This document shows positions 22,201-32,800 of a stretch of 64,000 bases of DNA, one piece after another. Source of the DNA: Closterium sp. Naga37s-1 (taxonomy: Eukaryota; Streptophyta; Zygnematophyceae; Desmidiales; Closteriaceae); assembly GCA_947471745.1 (NCBI GenBank), contig CANJKZ010000138.1, positions 1 through 64,000 on the forward strand, given 5' to 3'. The stretch's first letter is position 1. Every line of letters starts with the position of its first letter. The translations under genes and the position numbers were made by a program. Under the pieces are notes generated by a model. That model saw only the letters and a program-made list of their open reading frames with translations, had not been told where the DNA came from and did not search any database.

Positions 22201-24812
22201 TGCTGCGCGGTCTCCTTGGAGTAGCCGCCTTCGTCCGCGTGTGCCTCTCACCTCACAGCAGCTGCACGACTGGTACGGTCGCCGTCAGGGTCGCGCTTCT
22301 GGAGCTCGGGGCTCTGCCGCTGGAGGTACTTCTGCTGACGTCACTGGAGCTGGGAGTGGTGCTGGTCCCGGAGGTGCTCGTACTGGAGGTACTGGAGCTG
22401 CTGGGGCTGGAGGTGCTGCTGAGCCTGAGGGTGCTACTGCTGGAGACCCTGGGTCTGGGGGTGCTGCTGCTGGAGACACTGAGGCTGGAGACCCTGGGAC
22501 TGGAGGTGCTGATTCTGGGGGTGCTGCTGCTGGTGGAGCTGGTCCTGGAAGAGCTGGCGGTGAGGGTTCTGGAGCTGCTGGAGGTGCTGGAGCTGCAGGG
22601 GGTACTAGAGCTGCTGGTGCTGGTGGCACTGCACAGCCACGCCTGTTCTTCGCTCCACCGTCTCCGTCGTCTCAGCCACCGCCTGACTCTATGCTTCGCC
22701 AGGTTCTTAGTCTCCCTTCGTCCACTGGTCTTCCGTTACAGCCTGGCTCACCGCTGCCTGCTCCTTCTCCTTACGCCGAGCAGACAGGGGGTCTGACTGA
22801 GCGTCGTGAGCCTGCGTCGCGTCCTGCCTCGCCTGTCCGTTCTGGTCGTTCCGGTCGTCGTGTTCCTCGTCCGCGTCAGTCGGCTGTCCCCGGCACCCAC
22901 CTCGTAGTCCGTCGTCCTTCCTCTCCTCCGCAGCGTGTTCCTCTGTCGTCTCCTCCTGCGTCTTCTCTGCCTATCGTTGCGGACCCTGAATCTGACCGGT
23001 TTCGTGCTGAGCACCCTACTGTCATGCGTTTGCTAGCCACTGTTGTCACTGACCCGTCGTTTGAGTCTGTTGCTGCGTCTGCCTTTGTCGCTGAGCTGGT
23101 TGAATTTGCTGCTGCCTGTCGTCTAGACTACGCTGCTAGTCTTGTTGTTGAGTCTGAGTATGTCTGTCCTCCGTCCGTCGGGGGTGAGTGTGCTCTTGGC
23201 ACGGACGTCCTTGATGACGGACAGGAGGACCTTGAGTGTCTTGCGGCCGCTGCACCTCATCTCGTGGCCATGCTGCTTGCCCCTGAGGGAGACCCGGATG
23301 CACCAGACATCCCGACCCCGCGCTCTTACGCTGAGGCGATCGCGGGTGAGTACTCCTCTCAGTGGCAGACAGCCATGGACGCAGAGATGGCATCCTGGAA
23401 GTCCACAGGCACGTACGTCGACGAGGTTCCCCCTCCTGGGGCGAACATCGTCGACGGCATGTGGATTTTCAGGTTGAAGCGGCCGCCAGGTTCTCCGCCT
23501 GTCTTCAAGACTCGTTACGTTGCTCGAGGCTTCAGTCAGCGGGAGGGAGTTGACTTCTTCCGGACTTTCTCCCCCACCCCGAAGATGACCACTCTTCGGG
23601 TGCTGCTGCACGTTGCCGCTCAGCGTGACTACGAGCTTCACTCTCTTGACTTCACTGGGTCGTTCCCTCCTGGTGCCCAGTGGAGCCTCCGGCGGCCGGT
23701 CTACGGTCTCCGCCAGGCGCCACGTGAGTGGCACGACACACTGAGGACGACACTTGCGGCTCTTGGGTTTGCTCCTTCCACTGCTGACCGGTCGCTGTTT
23801 CTGCGCACCGACACTTCGCTGCCGCCGTTCTACATCCTCGTGTACGTCGACGACTTGGTCTTTGCCACTGCTGACACTGAGGCTCTCGCCCTGGTGAAGT
23901 CGGAGCTGCAGAAGAGACACACGTGCACAGACCTGTGTGAGCTGCGCAGTTACCTTGGCTTGCAGATCACCCGGGACAGAGCACGCCGCACCATCACACT
24001 GACTCAGTCACACATGGTGCAGCAGGTCCTTCAGCGCTTCGGCTTCACCTAGTCCTCGCCACAACACACTCCTCTGGCTACAGGCCACTCGCTCTCAGCT
24101 CCACCTTCGGACGAGTCCGTAGAGCCGAGTGGCCCGTACCCAGAGCTAGTGGGCTGCCTCATGTACCTGATGACCTGCACTCATCCTGACCTTGCATACC
24201 CTCTTGGCCTTCTGGCTCGCTACGTGGCTCCTGGTCGGCACCGAAAGGTGCACATGGATGCGGGTACTGCGCAACTTGTGCAGTACATCGGGCATGGGGC
24301 TCGTGCTTGGAGGGCGGAGCTCAGTTGTCCTCACTAGACACTCAGACGCTTCTTGGGTTGACGACCAGGCTACACAGCGGTCGTCACAGGGTTACACTTT
24401 CAGCCTTGGCTTCGGTTCTGTTTCTTGGCGGTCTACACGCTCGTCTTCTGTTCTCAGCTCCAGTTGTGAGGCTGAGATATACGCCACAGCCATGGCTGCA
24501 CAGGAGTTACGCTGGCTCACCTACCTGCTGACCGACCTGGGAGAGCGGCCTCGTTCTCCTCCAGTTCTGTACGTAGACAACAAGGCCGCCATTGCCTTGT
24601 GTCAGGAGCACAGACTGGAGCACAAAACGAAGCACATTGCTCTGCGTTACTTCCTGGCTCGAGAGTTGCAGCAGCGGGGTCAGCTTCGCCTTGCTCACGT
24701 GGCCACTCGGGCCAACACTGCTAATATATTCACCAAGGCACTTCCGTCTGGTGACCATCAGCGCTTTTGTACTTTGTTGGGCCTTGTGCCTACGTTTTCA
24801 CACTTGCTGTAG
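19213..24812 (+). pseudogene. gag-pol region of Copia 2 (fossil)
   Basis: Fossil polyprotein. In order: gag segment with YLFPDL and LRTSDTR, a poly-glycine tract (about 19735-19930), protease with LDSGAS near 20430, integrase with HRLSHPS and LHLDVWGPAR, a Gly/Ala/Glu/Pro repeat linker (about 21900-22630), RT with VYVDDLVFATAD near 23845, RNase H with VDNKAAIAL and the KTKHIALRYF segment ending near 24812. It is damaged in several places and not functional as it stands. Confidence 0.9.
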
Positions 24813-25054
24813 TCTCTGCTTGTACTGTGATCTATATATATATACCTGCATGCTTGCTCTTGCTAGGTAGAGATCACTGTACTGTTCTTGTTGCTTATAT
24901 ACCTCTGCATGTGGACTGGCCTTGTGGCCGTTTGCTTGTGCTCAGTGTGTGTGGTGACGTTGTGATCCACCCTGAGCTGTGTTTTGTTTCTTCTCTTGAC
25001 TGGTCTTGTGACCATTGCTTGCTCTGGCTATCCCCCATTTCGCCTATGGGGGTG

Positions 25055-25190
25055 TGTCAAAACATATGCTTGTCATTTATCTAGGCTATATTGGGGCTAG
25101 CCTTAGGGGTTACACAAATCATCTCAACACTCTAGTTTTGTACCCCAACGTTGACCTAATGCATCATCCTTTCCTCTATAGTTTCTAAGA
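25055..25190 (+). repeat. 3' LTR of Copia 2
   Basis: 136 bp matching 18485-18620. It is followed by AAGAC, the same five bases that precede the 5' LTR. Confidence 0.92.
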
Positions 25191-25861
25191 AAGACGGTTT
25201 ATCCCATGTGCTGAGAAAAACCCTCCCGAATATCCCAGCGGAAACGGGTCGTCAAGCCTGACGACCCTCTGACGACTTGACGACATGCTGCCCCGGGCAG
25301 AAAAAAACTAAAACCCTATCGGATGGCATGCCATCCTAGGGAGGCATCAACCCTAAATCCATGCCTCCCTGTGTTTAGGGTTGATGCCTCCCTGACCGGA
25401 TGCATGCCCTTCTGGGGTTTATTTTTTTTTGCCCGCGGGCAGAGTGCTCCCCCGGACGGACTCGCTTGTCCGCTGAGATATATTCGGCGTTACCATATCT
25501 CAACAGGCTGCTTTTCCATATTCCCGCTGTTTATATTTTTTTGCCCCGGGCAGCAATATTGCTGGGTGGAGGCGTTTGGTGATTTCCGGCGTGTTGCACT
25601 TCGCGGTGCACTGCATCGGCTCGGCTCGTGGCACGGGTTTAGGAAGGCTCCAGGAACGCAAGTGGCCGTAAATTTTTTTACAGAAAACGCGCAGAGAAAA
25701 GGTATGTCCTAATATAAACATGGTAAACAACCCTTCTAATCATTATCTTGAAACTTTTCTTTCCCGAATCAGTGCCCTTGTTTGGTCTCCCGCCTGCCTG
25801 GAGCCTTCCAAACGTCCCGAGCCGATGCGGTGCACCGGCAATTGCAACACGCCGTGACCAT
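25191..25861. other. Intergenic stretch with one TTTAGGG hairpin
   Basis: No gene seen. It contains the hairpin listed at 25339-25392, two CCGGGCAG/CCCGCGGGCAG motifs, and a C17 run near 25876. The segment AAACTAAAACCC-TATCGGATGGCA just before the hairpin recurs near 52350, so this belongs to a dispersed family. Confidence 0.55.
25339..25392. repeat. Hairpin with 19-bp perfect arms carrying TTTAGGG
   Basis: Left arm 25339-25357 is GGGAGGCATCAACCCTAAA. Right arm 25374-25392 is its exact complement, with a 16-nt loop. Related hairpins lie at 52381-52580. Confidence 0.85.
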
Positions 25862-26887
25862 ACTAACCTGTACTCCCCCCCCCCCCCCCGACCTCTTTGT
25901 GCATTCCTCACTGTTTGTTCCATTGCACATAACATGAAGTCAGGTGTGTAAGGCGATTGAATTTTCATTACAATCAGTACACTTGAAAGTGGGTGATTTT
26001 ATATAGAAGTTGACGCGCTACAAGAAAGTTGGGCTTTCGTCACTACACCATATCCAACTTCACTACACCATATCCGACTTCACACCACATGTGAGCGTAG
26101 GTGAGGTGGAATGAGAAAACCACCGACCATTCAGCAATCCATAAGATTGAAGGGAATGGTTGATCTGCTATCCAGACAAAAGTGCCGTCTTTCCGTCGAC
26201 CACTAATCGATGTTTCGCCTCCTAACTCTCTACATCGCGTTCTGTTTGTGTCTTCCAGCGGCCTGACCGTCGTCTGGTTTCTCCTGCTTTAGGTGGTTCC
26301 GCCACAACGCGCAAAGCAGAGAGCGTCGCACAGGCGGAGCTCCCGACAGCAACGGTGTCAGTCCGCACGCCTGGCTGGCCCCAAGTCGCACGTGCTTACC
26401 TCCTCCCGCGCATGTCGTAGGCCGCAGTGCCCGTCGTCGGGTCGAACGCGCATCGTCAAGCAGTGTTCTCGCGTGGGGCGCCAAGGGATGGGCGCGTCGG
26501 GGTTGTAGCTTTGGCCGCGTCACCCGCGCTGAGGCCGCCTGGCAGCGCGCCCGCCGCCCCGCCGCTGCACGGCACACCTCTGCGCTCTGCGACGCCGCGC
26601 GCTTTTCTTCACGAACGATTTATCCGAATGCGAAACGCACTTGCTGCGACGTCATTAACGAAGAACAGTTACCTTAGGTTTTCAAGATGCAGCTGCCGGC
26701 CCCTCCGAGGCCGCCCTCAACTTCCCGGATAGCCATCGGCAGCGGAGAGTAATGTCGCGCGCACAGCTCGTCTAGGCGCGCCGCTAATCGACGAGAGCGG
26801 ACGGGCGCGGTTAGGCCCCGTAGCGCGTAGGCCTTTTCGCCGCAACCGTGCGTCGCTGCGCTAAAGCACTGTGGCGGCGGCGGCGGC
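25862..26887 (+). promoter_or_regulatory. Upstream region of the full At2g33490-like gene
   Basis: Paralogous in blocks to 11035-11706, but about 350 bp longer because of an insertion around 25960-26320. The block from about 26395 to 26887 is closely similar to 11240-11706 and probably holds the core promoter and 5' leader. It includes the repeated ACTACACCATATCC(A/G)ACTTCA near 26042-26080. No core motif is clear enough to name. Confidence 0.45.
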
Positions 26888-29800
26888 ATGAAGCAGTGGA
26901 AGCGGCTGACGGGGCTGGCGGCGAAGGGCAAAGCGGGCGATGCGCGCGCAACGGAAAGGGCTTCAGGGACGCCGCCAGGCGCGCAGCAGGCGAGCGGAGC
27001 GGGTAGGGCGAGGAGCAGCGGCGCGGCGGAGGGGATGAGAGGCATGGCAGTGACGCAGACGGACTCTATCGAGGATGAATTCCAACAGGGCTTGCAGGTG
27101 TGTGGGGCTTGCAGGTGCGCGCTGTGTGGGGCTTGCAGGTGTGCGCTGTGTGGGGCTTGCAGGTGCGCGCTGTGTGGGGCTTGCAGGTGCGCGCTGTGTG
27201 GGGCTTGCAGGTGCGCGCTGTGTGGGGCTTGCAGGTGCGCGCTGTGTGGGGCTTGCAGGTGTGCGCTGTGTGGGGCTTGCAGGTGCGCGCTGTGTGGGGC
27301 TTGCAGGTGCGTGGGGCATGACATGCACCCAAGCATTCACTTATGCGCCCATGCACCACTCCCCATCCCCAATGCTCCATACCATAACCCATGCCTTATT
27401 CCCCGTCCCCTGTGTCAAGTGCCCCGTGCCATGACCCATGCCATGGCCCATCCCATCCCCCATCCCATCTTCCATGCCACACCCCGTGCCATCCCCATGC
27501 CCATGCCCCGTGCCACATGCCCCGTGCTGCATGCCCCATGCACCATGCTCTGTGCCCCATGCCCCATGCGCCATGGATGGCAGGAGGTGGGGGAGATGAG
27601 GGACAAATACGAGCGCCTGCTGGCAGCCGTGGCGGACGCACAGGAGAGAGCAGCAGGTGCGCTCTTGGGTGGCTTCCAAGCCTGCGCACTTCAACTAGTA
27701 CTCAATCATTATTTGGACTCCCAACTGTTGCCGCTTCTGTCTGTCCGTCCAAGCCCAGCCGCACCGCATGCTCTTGTCCCTCCCTCTACGCCTCCCCCAC
27801 GGCACATGCATGCTGCCATCGTACTCGCTCCATTGCCACCCATTTCTCATGCCGCCGCTGCTCTCCCCACCACCATACCTCTCATCCGAACCGAACCCGT
27901 CTCTCTCCACCCCTCTCCCCCCCTGCGCGCATCAGAGTGTGCGGAGGCGCTGCACCAGCTGGCGGCAGTGGTGGCGGAGGCGTTTGGCGGCGTGGAGGAG
28001 GGCGGCGCCGGGGACACCCTCGTGGCCGCCGCTGCTGTGGATGGCCGCCTGGCCGAGCTGCTCTACTTCTACGTGAGCTTCAGGATATTTTCAAAACTTT
28101 GTGAGCTGCTCTGCTTCCATGTGAGCTGCTCTACTTCCATGTGAGCTGCTCTACTTCCATGTGAGCTGCTCTACTTCTATGTGAGCTGCTCTACTTCCAT
28201 GTGAGCTGCTCTACTTCCATGTGAGCTGCTCTACTTCCATGTGAACTGCTCTACTTCCATGTGAGCTGCTCTATTTCCATGTGAGCTGCTCTACTTCCAT
28301 GTGAGCTGCTCTACTTCCATGTGAGCTGCTCTACTTCCATGTGAGCTGCTCTACTTCCATGTGAGCTGCTCTACTTCCATGTGAGCTGCTCTACTTCCAT
28401 GTGAGCTGCTCTACTTCCATGTGAACTGCTCTACTTCCATGTGAGCTGCTCTACTTCCATGTGAGCTGCTCTACTTCCATGTGAGCTGCTCTACTTCTAT
28501 GTGAGCTGCTCTACTTCCATGTGAGCTGCTCTACTTCCATGTGAGCTGCTCTACTTCCATGTGAACTGCTCTACTTCCATGTGAGCTGCTCTATTTCCAT
28601 GTGAGCTGCTCTACTTCCATGTGAGCTGCTCTACTTCCATGTGAGCTGCTCTACTTCCATGTGAGCTGCTCTACTTCCATGTGAGCTGCTCTACTTCCAT
28701 GTGAGCTGCTCTACTTCCATGTGAGCTGCTCTACTTCCATGTGAACTGCTCTACTTCCATGTGAGCTGCTCTACTTCCATGTGAGCTGCTCTACTTCCAT
28801 GTGAGCTGCTCTACTTCTATGTGAGCTGCTCTACTTCCATGTGAGCTGCTCTACTTCCATGTGAGCTGCTCTACTTCCATGTGAACTGCTCTACTTCCAT
28901 GTGAGCTGCTCTATTTCCATGTGAGCTGCTCTACTTCCATGTTAGCTGCTCTACTTCCATGTGAGCTGCTCTACTTCCATGTGAGCTGCTCTACTTCCAT
29001 GTGAGCTGCTCTACTTCCATGTGAGCTGCTCTACTTCCATGTGAGCTGCTCTACTTCCATGTGAACTGCTCTACTTCCATGTGAGCTGCTCTACTTCCAT
29101 GTGAGCTGCTCTACTTCCATGTGAGCTGCTCTACTTCTATGTGAGCTGCTCTACTTCCATGTGAGCTGCTCTACTTCCATGTGAGCTGCTCTACTTCCAT
29201 GTGAACTGCTCTACTTCCATGTGAGCTGCTCTATTTCCATGTGAGCTGCTCTACTTCCATGTGAGCTGCTCTACTTCCATGTGAGCTGCTCTACTTCCAT
29301 GTGAGCTGCTCTACTTCCATGTGAGCTGCTCTACTTCCATGTGAGCTGCTCTACTTCCATGTGAGCTGCTCTACTTCCATGTGAACTGCTCTACTTCCAT
29401 GTGAGCTGCTCTACTTCCATGTGAGCTGCTCTACTTCCATGTGAGCTGCTCTACTTCCATGTGAGCTGCTCTACTTCCATGTGAGCTGCTCTACTTCCAT
29501 GTGAGCTGCTCTACTTCCATGTGAGCTGCTTTGCTTCCCCTCTAGCCACTCGCATCTCACTGGTCACCCCTCTTCCGTCTGTCGGCACCTCCTACCCGCT
29601 GCCCTCTCTGCTCCCACATGCCCCCAGAGCCTGCACTTGCAGCAGACACTGGCGGAGCCGGCAGAGGCGCTGCTGGGGGAGATGCAGCACGTGGTGGTGA
29701 GATGCAGCACGTGGTGGTGAGATGCAGCACGTGGTGGTGAGATGCAGCACGTGGTGGTGAGATGCAGCAGGATTGAGCAATAGGTTTCCTGTGAGATTGA

Positions 29801-32800
29801 TGTGGCCTTGGCAGGTGTTGCGGCCATGACATTTGTCATGTGGTGTAAGCTTTTCGAAGACGTAGAAGTGATTAATAGTTCCTACCTTATTTAACTAACA
29901 CAAAAGTCGAACTTAAAGGTTGTGGAAACTTGTTGGACCAAAGAGGAAGCATGAGTGGGCTAGCGAACACAAACTTGCCACAACGAGGAAATTAATAAAA
30001 TTAAGCCAAGGGTTAGTAGATCGAACCCCTTTTCTCTCCCTCCCGTCTCCGATTCCCAAAACAACTGGACCTTTTTATCAATCGGGCAGACGAGCTTTCT
30101 CCTCTCATCCTACCTCTCATCTTCACCTGCCGTCCCATCTGCCCTTTGTCTATCTCACACTCTGATTCCTCTTCTTCTCTCCTCCGCCCTCTGCCCTCCT
30201 CCGTCCACCAGGAAACGAAGGAGCTCTACGAGCAGAAGAGGTGAGTGTCGTTGCAGCCCGGTCCTTGGTTGCTGGGTTTGTATCACACAACACACGGAAC
30301 AGGGCTGTGAGTAATGCGGGTGTAAACTGGGGGCGCGCGATGGCGTGATGCCATGCCAGTGCAGCTGCTGTGCCGTGTCACGCTTGATGCACTCAGTGTG
30401 CGAAGGGAGTGCCACGGACGCACACAGACGAAATGGCTGGATAGGATCGTTGGAAGTGATTGGAACTAAAAGGGAGTTCAAATCTGCAAAGCTGAGTTGG
30501 GACTGGCCTGCGCATTTCGTTTCTCTCCACTGTGTTCGCCCCATGTGCCTCGCCCCATGTGCCTCGCCCCATGTGCCTCGCCCCATGTGCCTCTCGCTCG
30601 GACCGACGGCTTGGCTGTTGCTGTCCCCTGTTCCCACCCCACCTCTTCCCTGCGCCCCCAACGTGTGGGCGAGCAGGAAGGCGCATGCGGCAGCGGCAGT
30701 GGCGGCCAAGGCAAGGCGCAGAGAGGCGGCCGCCATGGGCGCAGGGGGGGGCGCAGGGGGGGAGGCAGAGGGGGCGGGGGGGCCGGAGGAGGAGGAGGCG
30801 GCGGCGCAGGAGGAGTTTGACGAGGTGGCGATGACGCTGGGGTGCCGCATCCTGGCGCTGCAGCAGCGCCAGCCGCGCCTGCTGCTCACCCTCGCCGTCA
30901 AACACCACGCCGCCAAGGTGGGCCACCTGTGCCGCCAAGGTGGGCCACCTGTGCCGCCAAGGTGGGCCACCTGTGCCGCCAAGGTGGGCCACCTGTGCCG
31001 CGCGTTTAGGACTGTATAGGTGCTCGGTGCTTCAGTGTGAAGCAATCAGGCAGACGCGATGCTTTCACGGTGTGTTGCCCCGCCCCTGCACCCACGATCT
31101 CCTCTTCTTGCACAACACGATCCCTCCGCTTCTCCTCCTTTTTGCCCTGCCGTCCCGCAGGTGCGGTGGGTGCGGGGCAGTGCAGGGGAGCTGCAGCGAG
31201 TGCAGCCGCACATGCTGCACGTGCTGGACGACCTGGGCCTAGCGCACACACCGCTGCTGGCGCCCGTCGCACAGGGGGACGTGGACGAGTGGGGCGACGA
31301 GGGGGGCGACGAGGGGGGGGCAGGCAGTGCAGTGGGCGCGAGGCAGATCTGCCTCGATGCCTTGAGCGTGCCACCCGCATCACCTGTGCGTGCATGTCGG
31401 AGCTGCTCTGCTGTGTATCCGTGTTCCACCAGCTCCCTTGTTGCACTCGCCCCACTTTCCACTATTTCTATCCCTCACTCCATTTTCTATTCCCTACATT
31501 CATTCTCTCCATTCATTCCCCCTTGTTCTCTTCCCCCGCTCCCTCTTTATGCCTCTCCCCCCTCTTGCAGCACGCCCCAGCTCAAGGCCTCGCCTCTCCC
31601 CCCTCCCCCCAGCACGCACACCCCTCCACACCCGCACACATCGCTGCCACCGCTCCTGCTGCCCCCGCCCCCTCTGCTGCCTCTGCACCACATGCGCCTG
31701 CCACGCCTCCTGCTGCACCCGCGCATGCACCGCCACCCATCCCGCCCTCCACCTCCACGGCACCTGCGCCCTCCCCTGTCATGCCGCCCGCCCCCACCTC
31801 TGTCAGGGCAGATGCCCCTGGCCCAGGGGGGGTTGGGCGAGGCAACGCGGTGAGTGGCGGCACAAGGAGCATGCCTCGCAGTGTGGGCGAGGGAGCAGGC
31901 ATGCAATCAGGAGGCGTGCTGCAGCAGCCACAAGTCCATGGAGACTCGCCCACAGCACCACCACCACCACCGCCGTCTCAGGGCCGGCATCGCAGCAGCA
32001 GCAGCACGGGGGCGGGGGGAGCAGTGCGGCCATTGCTGGGGGCGTCCAAGTCGGGTCCCATCTCTGCCGCCGCCTACCTGGGCGCTCTCGCTGCCTCTGC
32101 TGCACCTCTGGGAGGGCCGCTTGTTGCTGCAGCCGCCACAGGGGGGGGCATGGGGGCAGCAGGCAGCAGAGGGGCGGCAGTACCGAGGGGAGCGGGTGCA
32201 GGCACGGCGGGGCGGGGCAGAGCGCCTCACATGGAGCCCTTTGCAGCGCAGATGTCGGGCCCTCTCCCCCGCCCGGAGTCCTTGCAGGGGCCTTGGGGCA
32301 TAGTCTCTGCCACCCCACCCACACCGCCTGCACCTGCAGCAGCGCCACCTGCTGGCCCTGCCACCGCTGCTGCTGCCGGGTCTAAGCCCACCCCAGGCGG
32401 CGCCAAGCCTACGCCTGGCGGCCCTTTGATGCCAGGCACAGCGCAGGGGGCTGCTGTGGGTGCTGGCATGGGGGCAGGGGCTGGGCAAGGTGCAGCAAGC
32501 GGTGGCACTGGTGGATCAGCAGCAGCAGCAGCAGCCGCAGCCGGTAGGGGACGGGGAGCAGGGGGTGGTGGTGGGGGCGTGGGCAGCAATGCGCCAAGGG
32601 CGCGAGTGAGCATGTCGGGACCCATTCTGCGCGGCTCCTACCCCTACGGCACAGCAGCCCTCTCACCCCGACCCATGCTCGCCACAGCCACCGCTCTGCC
32701 CACTGCGCCTTGTGCTGCTGGAAGCTCCACGCCCTCTGCACCCAACCCCTCGTTGCCCTCCCCGCCAGCGCCAGCACCATCAGCACCACCAGCACCATCA

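Larger units (their letters stand above)
18485..25190 (+). mobile_element. Ty1/Copia LTR retrotransposon 2 (fossil)
   Basis: A 6.7-kb Copia on the plus strand with short 136-bp LTRs (18485-18620 and 25055-25190), a primer-binding site TGGTATCTAGAGC at 18621, a purine tract ATGGGGGTG before the 3' LTR, and a perfect 5-bp target duplication AAGAC on both sides. Gag, protease, integrase, RT and RNase H regions follow in Copia order. The LTRs differ at about four positions by eye, so it is of intermediate age. The coding part is broken in several places. It belongs to the same family as the element at 44286-51594: LTR starts and long polyprotein segments match. Confidence 0.94.

Noticed and set aside
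21869-24052. Host Gly/Ala/Pro-rich structural protein of about 727 residues
   Set aside because: It is the integrase-RT linker and RT of Copia 2.
27066-27392. Frames made of repeated TARTCKPH or CALCGACR motifs
   Set aside because: They run through the intron 1 donor array and are not coding.
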